NCBI RefSeq assembly: GCF_900117315.1
Contig: NZ_LT630337.1
Location: 1,945,848-2,009,847 of the forward strand
Direction: 5' to 3'
Origin: Bacillus massilinigeriensis
Lineage (GTDB): Bacteria; Bacillota; Bacilli; Bacillales; Cytobacillaceae
Length of the DNA: 64,000 nt
Position numbers and translations under genes: made by a program. The notes below the pieces were generated by a model. It was not told the DNA's origin and ran no database searches. It was given only the letters and a program-made list of their open reading frames with translations. Of the stretch, positions 16,661 to 24,644 are shown one piece after another. Numbering within the stretch: the stretch's first letter is position 1; each line of letters opens with the position of its first letter.

Positions 16661-18193
16661 TTACACACGCTTTCTCTTCGATCTTCTCCAAACGATAACA
16701 ACAAAGACGATAAACGCTGCATAAACGATACCCATTGCAATTAAATATTGATAGTTTAGACCCGTTTTATCAGCTAAAACATAAATTTCTGTATTGTCAC
16801 GATCGATAATAATGCTGTATTCTTTATCTTTACTTCTCACCAGGTCACCTGCAAGCAATCCTCTGAGTTCTTTATTAGGGGCTAAATCTTCCTCTTTAAT
16901 CGTCACTCTTTGGGATTTCGTCGAATTATTTAGAGCAATGATTGAGGTTTCTCCCTTGTATACACGTTTGTATACAGCCATTCCATCTTTTGAATATAGC
17001 ACCTCAAAACTTCCTCTTGTTAAGGAAGGAAGTTGTTTGCGGACCTCTACAAGCTTTGTAATATAGTCAATCAGCTCTTTATCCGTCCGAAAATCCATTT
17101 GATTTTGACCATCCACACCTTTTCCACCATCTAAAGCAATTTCACTGCCATAATAAACCATAGGGATGCCTGGTGTCGTATACAAATAGGATAATGCGAG
17201 CTTCCATCTAGGTCCTGGATGCTCATTATTTCGAACTGAATCCCTTGTAAAACGAACCGTCTCAGGATTATCCATAAAAGACCCCATGAGCATAGGATGA
17301 TCATAGAAGGTTTGCTGCTCCTCCTTCATTGCCAATAGCATGTCCAATGGTTGATTGGGCTTTGAAAAGGCCTCCCTTAGAGGTTGATTCAGAGGATAAT
17401 CTAATAATCCATCAATTCCACTCTCTTGATAATTTTTTATATAGGTTGGATCATCAGACCTGATATCACCAATGAAATAAATATCCTCCTTTACCGATTT
17501 TACTTCCTTAACAAAATCTTTCCAAAAGCTTAGGGGAACATAGTTCATTTTGTCCAAACGATAACCATCAATATCTGTTTCTTGGATCCACCATTTGGCA
17601 CAATCAATTAAATATTTTTTGACCTCCGGATTGTCCTGATTCAAATCGGGTAACCCATTATACCACCCATTTTCTAATCCCTTTTGGTCATTAAAGTCAA
17701 TCTCTTTTTGCTTATGAAACCAATCCTTTTTTGCAGGGTCATTTACCCAAGGATGATTCATACCAACATTGTTAGAAACAAAATCTACGATTACTTTTAT
17801 ATCACGATTATGGGCTTCCTTAATCAATTTCTTAAATGTTTTCAAAGAGCCAAAATGCTCATCAGTTTTATAAAAATCCTCCACGGAATACCCTTGATAA
17901 TCATTTTTTTCATTATCAAATATTGGTGATAAATTGATTGTTGTAAACCCCATGTCCTTTAAGTAATCTAATTGATTAATAACCCCTTGAAAATCTCCAC
18001 CATGATAGCTAGCCGGATCCTTCGCATTTACATCATAATCATTATTCGAATCACTATTATTGAAACGATCTATGGTTATGTAATAAATGGTTTCATCCTG
18101 CCAAGTTCGTACTTCCTTTTCAGCTGCCCCTACTGGAAGAGCATAAAAAAGAAGTAACGGTATCAGGATGAAAGTAAGTACGCCTTTTTTCAT
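16661..18193 (-). CDS. Membrane-anchored GH13 (alpha-amylase-like) protein with a degenerate active site
   Basis: 510 residues: signal peptide (1-23), a GH13 (beta/alpha)8 barrel (about 30-400), a beta domain (about 400-475) and a C-terminal membrane helix (about 482-502) followed by RRSKRKRV, so it should be anchored on the cell surface. The fold motifs are easy to follow, but the catalytic set is altered. Asp214 (nucleophile, YRLDKM) is kept. The acid/base position reads IGDIR with Asp243 instead of Glu. The NHD of region IV reads NPE (309-311). Region I reads DFVSNN without its histidine, and the KH after the nucleophile reads NY. Active homologues of this membrane-anchored type have the normal residues, as I recall. 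It may bind glucans without cutting them. ATG 18193 follows AAGGAGG. Confidence 0.85.
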   Translation of the reverse strand: MKKGVLTFILIPLLLFYALPVGAAEKEVRTWQDETIYYITIDRFNNSDSNNDYDVNAKDPASYHGGDFQGVINQLDYLKDMGFTTINLSPIFDNEKNDYQGYSVEDFYKTDEHFGSLKTFKKLIKEAHNRDIKVIVDFVSNNVGMNHPWVNDPAKKDWFHKQKEIDFNDQKGLENGWYNGLPDLNQDNPEVKKYLIDCAKWWIQETDIDGYRLDKMNYVPLSFWKDFVKEVKSVKEDIYFIGDIRSDDPTYIKNYQESGIDGLLDYPLNQPLREAFSKPNQPLDMLLAMKEEQQTFYDHPMLMGSFMDNPETVRFTRDSVRNNEHPGPRWKLALSYLYTTPGIPMVYYGSEIALDGGKGVDGQNQMDFRTDKELIDYITKLVEVRKQLPSLTRGSFEVLYSKDGMAVYKRVYKGETSIIALNNSTKSQRVTIKEEDLAPNKELRGLLAGDLVRSKDKEYSIIIDRDNTEIYVLADKTGLNYQYLIAMGIVYAAFIVFVVIVWRRSKRKRV

Positions 18194-18347
18194 CTCCGCC
18201 CCTCCTTATGAAATACACAATACTTTCGAGACCCTTATATTGAAAAGATTTTATAAAGCTCGTACAAAGCAATGTACCCAAAACAAAGTATATCAAATTA
18301 TTAAAAAACATCTAGTATACGTGATTTCTAAATTCTTGGATTTTTGT

Positions 18348-18373
18348 AAAAAAACATCACCAATTCGGTGATG
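18348..18373 (-). terminator. Terminator of asnO
   Basis: CATCACC and GGTGATG around AATTC, followed on the minus strand by a run of seven T. Confidence 0.9.
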
Positions 18374-18388
18374 CCAGAGAAGTAAAGA

Positions 18389-20239
18389 TTAATTATCAAT
18401 AATATTTATATCATAATGATTAAACCAATGATGTATTTGCACTAATTGGGCTAATAGTTGTGGTCCGGTCATCAATTGCCCAAACCATGGTTCTTTAAAG
18501 GATTTCCCTTCTGTTTCTATCAGGCTAACAAGCTTGTTTTTATCGAAAAATTCATATAAGACCGAGCTCTTATCGTTCAAAATTTCACGTAAAATGGTTT
18601 GAACCGCTGCTGTATATTTCGGATGGTGAGTTTTAGGGTATGGACTCTTTTTGCGATATAGAATATCGTTTGGAAGAAATCCTTCTAAAGCTCTTCTTAA
18701 TATCCCTTTTTCACGCCCGCCATACATTTTCATTTCCCATGGGATGTTCCATACATATTCCACTAGCCTATGATCAGCAAAAGGCACCCTTACCTCAAGA
18801 CTTGCCCCCATACTCATACGATCCTTCCGATCGAGCAAGGTAGTCATGAACCATATAATATTTAGGTAGAATAACTGTCTTCTTCTTGCATCCTCTTCTC
18901 CCTCTCCATCCAGTATAGGAGTTTCGGCGATTGAGTCACGATATTTTTGTAAGGTGTACTCCTCTAAATTTAATTGATTTTGCCAATGCTTTCTTAATAA
19001 GCCTTGTCTTTCTTCTGTGGAACGCATCCATGGAAAGCCGTCCCTCGTAAAATCTTGAACTCTATGAAACCAAGGATACCCTCCAAATATTTCATCTGCA
19101 CATTCTCCTGACAGGCTCACTACAAAATCCTTTTTGATTTCCCTACAAAACCAAAGTAAGGAAGAATCGATATCTGCCATACCCGGAAGATCCCTTACCT
19201 CAAGTGCCTCTTTTAAGTCTTCAACTAGCTGTTCCTGAGAAATAACACGATTATGGTGTATGGTATGAAAGCTTTCCTTCATTTTGTTGATAAATTCTGC
19301 ATCAGAGTTCGGCTGAAATTCACTCTTCTGAAAAAATTGGTCATTCCCTTCATAGTCAATTGAATAAGTATGAAGTCTTCCCTTACCTTCCTTCAAGTAG
19401 TTATTGGCCGCAATTGCCGTAATTGCACTAGAATCCAACCCACCTGATAAAAAGGTACATAACGGAACATCCGAGACTAATTGCCTTGTTACAGCATCCA
19501 TGACTAGACTTCTTACCTTCTCTGTAGTTTCCTCAATACTATCTACATGATGTTCACTTTTTACATTCCAATAGCGCCATATTTTTAAACCATTAGTCGT
19601 AAGAGTCAGGGCATGGGCTGGTCGAAGCTCCTTGATTCCACGAAAAACTCCACTCCCTGGTGTCCTAGATGGGGCTAATCCAAATATATCTGCAAGACTT
19701 TCCCGGTCGAGCTCTGCATGAACGTCAGGATGTGCAAGGATTGCCTTTAACTCAGATCCAAACATTAGGCCACTGGTGGTTTCTTTGTAGAATAGCGGCT
19801 TCACACCTAGTCGATCCCTTCCAATAAAGAGCTTCTCCTTTTTTTCATCCCAAATAGCAAAGGCAAATATTCCATTTAAGTATTCTACACAGTTTTCTTC
19901 CCACTCCATGTAAGCTGTAAGTAAAACTTCTGTATCAGAATGACCATTAAAGGAATATCCTTTTATTAGTAGCTCTTTGCGTAAATCCTCGGTGTTATAT
20001 AATTCACCATTGTAGCAGATTGTGAAATTGGACTCATTCTTTTTCCTAGTCATTGGCTGCCTTCCGCCTTCAGGATCAACAACAACTAATCGCTTGTGAC
20101 CAAATCCAACATGAGGTTCCATCCAAAGATTCGTATCATCAGGTCCTCTCTTTGATAGGGTTTCTGTCATTGCCTTAATCGTGCTTTTTTCCCTTCTCAT
20201 GTCTCTACGATAATCAATCCATCCTGTTATACCACACAT
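18389..20239 (-). CDS. asnO: Glutamine-hydrolysing asparagine synthase, AsnO type
   Basis: Makes asparagine from aspartate, ATP and glutamine. 616 residues. Cys2 after the initiator Met (MCGITGW) is the glutaminase nucleophile; RGPDD and YNGELYN line that site. The synthetase half has the PP-loop SGGLDSSAI (about residue 265) and SLSGECADEIFGGYPWF. The ATG at 20239 is fixed by the need for Cys2 and by AAAGGAGG. It is next to and divergent from the yisN homologue, as in B. subtilis, where asnO (yisO) is the sporulation-linked paralogue. Similar proteins can amidate cell wall or antibiotic precursors, but the neighbourhood favours AsnO. Confidence 0.9.
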   Translation of the reverse strand: MCGITGWIDYRRDMRREKSTIKAMTETLSKRGPDDTNLWMEPHVGFGHKRLVVVDPEGGRQPMTRKKNESNFTICYNGELYNTEDLRKELLIKGYSFNGHSDTEVLLTAYMEWEENCVEYLNGIFAFAIWDEKKEKLFIGRDRLGVKPLFYKETTSGLMFGSELKAILAHPDVHAELDRESLADIFGLAPSRTPGSGVFRGIKELRPAHALTLTTNGLKIWRYWNVKSEHHVDSIEETTEKVRSLVMDAVTRQLVSDVPLCTFLSGGLDSSAITAIAANNYLKEGKGRLHTYSIDYEGNDQFFQKSEFQPNSDAEFINKMKESFHTIHHNRVISQEQLVEDLKEALEVRDLPGMADIDSSLLWFCREIKKDFVVSLSGECADEIFGGYPWFHRVQDFTRDGFPWMRSTEERQGLLRKHWQNQLNLEEYTLQKYRDSIAETPILDGEGEEDARRRQLFYLNIIWFMTTLLDRKDRMSMGASLEVRVPFADHRLVEYVWNIPWEMKMYGGREKGILRRALEGFLPNDILYRKKSPYPKTHHPKYTAAVQTILREILNDKSSVLYEFFDKNKLVSLIETEGKSFKEPWFGQLMTGPQLLAQLVQIHHWFNHYDINIIDN

Positions 20240-20403
20240 TGTTATCTCCTCCTTTTCGCGGAACATGCAGTACAGTTGAAATATGTTTCTATACTATGCA
20301 GGAACTTTAAAATGGTTATTTGTCCTAAATGATTGCATGCACAGTTTAAATTAAGTCAAATCTGTCTACAAAGAATGTTGAAGGATCTTAATGGAGGTTT
20401 ACC

Positions 20404-20976
20404 ATGAATAGACAGCAACGATCAAAACTATTTGAATTTCAAACCCGCGCCTTCATTGAAGGCAATGTGGAACATATTAATGACCAATGGGTATTTTTCG
20501 ATATCGAAACAGAAGAGGCTTCTCTATTAGATGAATTCCTTCATCAAGAAATGGAGGTTTTTCGTTTTAACCGTTGGAAGAAAGGAATTTTATCTGAAGA
20601 AGGAAAATTGGGATATGGCGATGAAATGATATTCTTAAAAAACCAGGACCTAGTCAGAATTAGAAAGCCTCTCATTCATTCATTAGATAAATTGCTTAAT
20701 GCCATCAGCGATGACGCTTTCTACCACTTTGTAACAAATTTAAACACCTTAAAATTTTCAATTTACGATTGTTTATATTGTTATAATCAACTGGAATTCC
20801 TAAGTAACCAGGAACGGAAAAGCGGAGTTAATTTTATGGTGTTTGATAATCAGGAGGAAATTTGTAACGTCCAACACCATTTTAGTTACTATGAGGGAAA
20901 AAGTGATCGTTTCGAATTTACCTTAAACAACGGAAAAAGAGTCGTCATTGAAAAATACCTTAAAAATAAAGGGTAA
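20404..20976 (+). CDS. yisN: DUF2777-like protein, YisN
   Basis: 190 residues, soluble, acidic, without a signal or membrane segment. Two halves: about 1-80, with EGNVEHINDQWVFFDIE, and about 95-188, with FYHFVTNLNTLKFSIYDCLYCYNQLEFL. I assign it to YisN/DUF2777 because of position beside asnO and general resemblance; no function is known for that family. ATG 20404 follows GGAGG. Confidence 0.7.
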   Translation: MNRQQRSKLFEFQTRAFIEGNVEHINDQWVFFDIETEEASLLDEFLHQEMEVFRFNRWKKGILSEEGKLGYGDEMIFLKNQDLVRIRKPLIHSLDKLLNAISDDAFYHFVTNLNTLKFSIYDCLYCYNQLEFLSNQERKSGVNFMVFDNQEEICNVQHHFSYYEGKSDRFEFTLNNGKRVVIEKYLKNKG

Positions 20977-20982
20977 CTCTAA

Positions 20983-21023
20983 AAAATGGACAGCAATCGC
21001 CATAATTGATTGCTGTCCATTTC
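20983..21023. terminator. Bidirectional terminator between yisN and the ABC exporter
   Basis: AATGGACAGCAATC and GATTGCTGTCCATT, a perfect 14-bp stem with a 9-nt loop, A run on the left. Confidence 0.92.
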
Positions 21024-21029
21024 AACTTC

Positions 21030-22124
21030 TCACTGCCTTCTCTCAACCAAGCTAATCCCAATTCCCATCATAACGACACCCATAAGTAATAAAATAGAGA
21101 TTGGAAATAGCAAATCGGATATGGACTGACCGGAAATAGTTACACCTTTTAATAGCTCCATTCCGTAAGTAATAGGGACTATTTTTGAAATTGTCAATAA
21201 TGCTTTGGATGAGACAACTTCAATTGGCCAATACGCACCACCTATCATAGCCATACTAACACTAATCAATGGGACAATGGCATTAAATTGACTCATCGTT
21301 TTGACTAGTCCAGTTAATAGGATAGCTAAGGCAACAATTGCAAACAAATACGGAATAATGACGATAAGTGACTTTCCAAAGCCGTTGAAAAAATCAAGCC
21401 CTGCACCAAATTTTAAAATAATAAATATTAGGCTGATTTGAAAATAACCAATGAAAAAGGCATAGAGTAAATTGGCCAAATACACCTCAACCTTACTGGT
21501 TGGTGAAATGATATAACGATCCCATATCCCATCCTGCTTTTCCCTGAGGATTTCCACGACATTAAAAGCCACTGTAAATATGGAAAAGAATAAAGCAAAA
21601 CCAAACAGTCCTTGTAAGCTTTGATTATAGACAGGCTCACTTTTATCCTTAAAATTTGAAGTATTAATCGTTAATGCTGGATCATTTTCAAGCTTTTCTA
21701 ATACAGCCTTTCCATTTTCCTTGCTCTGTGCCAGATTCATTATTTCCTGCTTCTGAAGCCTTTCTCTATAAAAACCTTCTAAATAATTTTGAATGATATA
21801 TAGATTTTGTGTTTCACTCACTCGGTCAATCGTATAGTCATTTTCCGAAAGTTTAATCCCCACCCCGGATTTTCCTTCTGCTACACGATCTTTCACAGCC
21901 TTTTCTTTTTCTATGACAAACTCATATGAATCTCCTTTATTTAGTTCCTTCACAATCGATTGTAATTGATCATTTGGTAGAGAACTATATACGGGTATGA
22001 CCATTTTTCCAGATGAAGACATTCCCATTACAAAGGCAAAGGCCATACAAATAATGGTCGTAGCAATAAAGGCACCTGGCTTTCGCCGTAATAAACTAAT
22101 TTTCATCCTAATAATTCCCATCAT
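21030..22124 (-). CDS. ABC-2 type permease (LnrN-like)
   Basis: 364 residues: one membrane helix near the N-terminus (about 20-40), a large external region (about 45-170), then five or six helices (about 175-355). This is the ABC2_membrane_3/YhgE-like layout of drug and polymer exporters. It is the third gene of a three-gene operon and its start overlaps the previous stop by four bases (ATGA). With a second similar permease and one ATPase, the set resembles the LnrLMN linearmycin exporter of B. subtilis. The substrate is unknown, and no two-component system is adjacent. Confidence 0.85.
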   Translation of the reverse strand: MMGIIRMKISLLRRKPGAFIATTIICMAFAFVMGMSSSGKMVIPVYSSLPNDQLQSIVKELNKGDSYEFVIEKEKAVKDRVAEGKSGVGIKLSENDYTIDRVSETQNLYIIQNYLEGFYRERLQKQEIMNLAQSKENGKAVLEKLENDPALTINTSNFKDKSEPVYNQSLQGLFGFALFFSIFTVAFNVVEILREKQDGIWDRYIISPTSKVEVYLANLLYAFFIGYFQISLIFIILKFGAGLDFFNGFGKSLIVIIPYLFAIVALAILLTGLVKTMSQFNAIVPLISVSMAMIGGAYWPIEVVSSKALLTISKIVPITYGMELLKGVTISGQSISDLLFPISILLLMGVVMMGIGISLVERRQ

Positions 22125-23398
22125 GCTGTATCACCTCTTTTAGGTTGAATGATATACGCTATCACAAAAAGGAGGAACACTGTAACTAAAATGGAGATGA
22201 TCTGTGATGAAATATCCGCTAATGGATAACCCTGCATCATTTTCATAAAGGCAGAAATACCTGCCCCACCTGGAGTATAGCTTGAAATTTTTTCGAATCC
22301 CTCCCCGAACTGTGCAACCGGGATAAAGCTTCCTCCTAAAAATGCTAGGACCGGTACAAGGAAAGATCCAAAAACGGAAGATGTCTTATCAGACTTCGCT
22401 CTATAGCTTACGGCTGATAATAGAACGGCAAAGCCACCAATCATAATGGATAACAAGAGGGAGACTACGAAATATCCTGCAATATTTGACCAATGCACAT
22501 CAAAAATAATAGCTGAAAGTCCAAATAGGATATTTAACTGTAAGAACACGACGATTAAGGTAGCAATAAAGATTCCTATAAAAATATTTAGCTTAGGTAC
22601 ATTTGCCAACAATATTCGATTATATACCTGACTTTCCTTTTGCTCATAAGCAAGGGAGCCTATGGTTGAGGCAACATAGAAAATAAACATCACGCTCATA
22701 CCAATTGCATAGTAGCTCACTGTATTAATTGGCCTCTTCTTAGCAATCGTACTAACTTCACCTATTTCCTTGCCCATTTTCGCTTGCAGTTCCTCAGGAT
22801 TAATATTGGCAGAATTCAATGCAGTGTATAAGGAAATTTCCTCTTGAAATCTTGTGAAGATATCCTTTAATACCTTAGATTCTAGCGTTTTTGATTCATT
22901 TACCTGAAGACTAATTTCTGGAGAAGCACCCTTTCCTAAAAATGAGTGTTGATAAAACTTGTAAGAAAAATCGTCAGGAATGATGGCAATTCCACTATAT
23001 TTAAGCTTTTCCTTATCTGTTGTCGGTATATGATCTAATTTCTCCACCTTGATTGTCTTTTTTAATTCCTTACTTTCCATTACATTATGTAATAAGAGAT
23101 TAGTAGGATTAAATTCTCTCATTCCTGCAACAATCTGTTCTTGTGCCTTTTTAGGAATATGGCTCTGCTTCATTCCTTCCATCATCTTGGATTCAGCAAG
23201 GGCTGGATCATCCTTTTGAATAACAGCTAGCTTGATATCCAAATCAACCGTTTCTCCATCATTAATTGCACTTAATGCAGTTCCAAGTATCGCAATTAAT
23301 ACGAAGGGCATCAATAATAACGTAATTAATTCCCTTGGTCTCCTCCAAAACATCAGTAAATCCTTTTTAACTATTTGAATTAACATAGATTTCTCCAC
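22121..23398 (-). CDS. ABC-2 type permease (LnrM-like)
   Basis: 425 residues, same layout as its partner: an N-terminal membrane helix, an extracytoplasmic domain of about 180 residues, and six C-terminal helices, ending in a short basic tail. It begins one base after the stop of the ATPase gene and overlaps the next permease, so the three are translationally coupled. The two permeases probably form a heterodimer. Confidence 0.85.
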   Translation of the reverse strand: MEKSMLIQIVKKDLLMFWRRPRELITLLLMPFVLIAILGTALSAINDGETVDLDIKLAVIQKDDPALAESKMMEGMKQSHIPKKAQEQIVAGMREFNPTNLLLHNVMESKELKKTIKVEKLDHIPTTDKEKLKYSGIAIIPDDFSYKFYQHSFLGKGASPEISLQVNESKTLESKVLKDIFTRFQEEISLYTALNSANINPEELQAKMGKEIGEVSTIAKKRPINTVSYYAIGMSVMFIFYVASTIGSLAYEQKESQVYNRILLANVPKLNIFIGIFIATLIVVFLQLNILFGLSAIIFDVHWSNIAGYFVVSLLLSIMIGGFAVLLSAVSYRAKSDKTSSVFGSFLVPVLAFLGGSFIPVAQFGEGFEKISSYTPGGAGISAFMKMMQGYPLADISSQIISILVTVFLLFVIAYIIQPKRGDTA

Positions 23399-23399
23399 C

Positions 23400-24332
23400 T
23401 TAGTTTCTTAATTGACGTCCGGTTAGATGCAAGAATACATCTTCTAGTGAAGGTGTTTCAATATTAATTGAGGCGATGTTCACACTTTCTTCCTCAGCTA
23501 TTTTAAATAAATCTTTTAATATATTTAATTGCTTAGGTACAATTACCGAAATTACTGAATCCTTTACAGATACATTCTTAATACTTGGATAATTTCTTAA
23601 CCCATTGAGGAAATTTTCCTTTAACATTTCAACCTTGATTGTAATGGCTTGCTCAGAGGATAAGATATCCTTAATCTCATCTTTTGTGCCTGAAGCGATG
23701 ACCTTACCATTATCCATTATATAAATTCGATCACATAGATACTCAACCTCCTCCATATAATGGCTTGTATAAATGACAGTCATATTCTTTTCTTGATTAA
23801 GCTTTTTCACTGTTTCTAAAATATAATTTCTAGATTGTGGATCGATTCCTACAGTTGGTTCATCCATAATAATTAGTTCAGGTTCGTGCAGAAGGGCTGC
23901 ACCTATATTTAGACGTCTTTTCATTCCGCCTGAAAAGGTCTTAACCAAATCATTTGCCCGATCTGTTAGACCAATTATCTCAAGGATTTCCTGTACTTTA
24001 TCCTTCAGCTTATTATGGGGAATTCGATGGATTCTGCCGAAAAATTCCAAGTTTTCCTTTGCGGTTAATTCCATATACAAGGCAATTTCTTGAGGCACAA
24101 CCCCTAGGATATTGCGAATTTTCTCAGGTGACTTTAGAATGCTCTCATTGTTCACCTTGATATCCCCTGAAGTTGGAGGCACTAAGGAGGAAATCATTGA
24201 AATAGTGGTTGATTTACCTGCGCCATTAGGGCCTAGTAATCCAACTGTCTCGCCCTTATTAAGCTGTAAATTAACACCGTTCACTGCCTTTTTACTCTTA
24301 AATTCCTTTGTTAGCTCGATGACTTCTAACAT
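23400..24332 (-). CDS. ABC exporter ATPase (LnrL-like)
   Basis: 310 residues. Walker A GPNGAGKST (about 35), Q-loop in GVVPQEIALY, signature FSGGMKRRL (about 138), Walker B ELIIMDEP (about 160), then a C-terminal extension with a DUF4162-type fold (about 230-305), typical of drug-export ATPases. ATG 24332 follows GAGGAGG. First gene of the operon; the promoter must lie in 24333-24560. Confidence 0.92.
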   Translation of the reverse strand: MLEVIELTKEFKSKKAVNGVNLQLNKGETVGLLGPNGAGKSTTISMISSLVPPTSGDIKVNNESILKSPEKIRNILGVVPQEIALYMELTAKENLEFFGRIHRIPHNKLKDKVQEILEIIGLTDRANDLVKTFSGGMKRRLNIGAALLHEPELIIMDEPTVGIDPQSRNYILETVKKLNQEKNMTVIYTSHYMEEVEYLCDRIYIMDNGKVIASGTKDEIKDILSSEQAITIKVEMLKENFLNGLRNYPSIKNVSVKDSVISVIVPKQLNILKDLFKIAEEESVNIASINIETPSLEDVFLHLTGRQLRN

Positions 24333-24644
24333 AAAAAAAGACCTCCTCTATTCAAATGTCGCTATCTGTAATTCGTGAAATACAGGATTCCAATAAATCA
24401 CTATTCATAGAATATATAAGTATGAATTAGTTGAATAATAAATTCAGAAAAATCCATCTGGGTTAAAAGTACCAAAGATGGTGATATACGTCAATGTTGC
24501 ATGAAGTTATAACAAGTCATGATAAATTGATAGAACCATTTTATTGAAAAAGAAAACAAAAAAAGCTGATTCAAAATCAATTCCACATTCTGGTAGGAAT
24601 TGATTTTGAATCAGCCGAAAATTGTTATATTGTTCAGTTTAAAA
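24333..24644. other. Intergenic gap with exporter promoter region and a long terminator
   Basis: About 310 bp. It holds the upstream region of the ABC exporter and, at 24558-24615, the terminator of the FIST gene. No other feature was seen. Confidence 0.5.
24558..24615 (-). terminator. Terminator of the FIST-GGDEF-EAL gene
   Basis: A perfect 20-bp inverted repeat (24565-24584 with 24596-24615; arms begin GCTGATTCAAAATC) with an 11-nt loop and a seven-T run on the minus strand. Confidence 0.95.
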
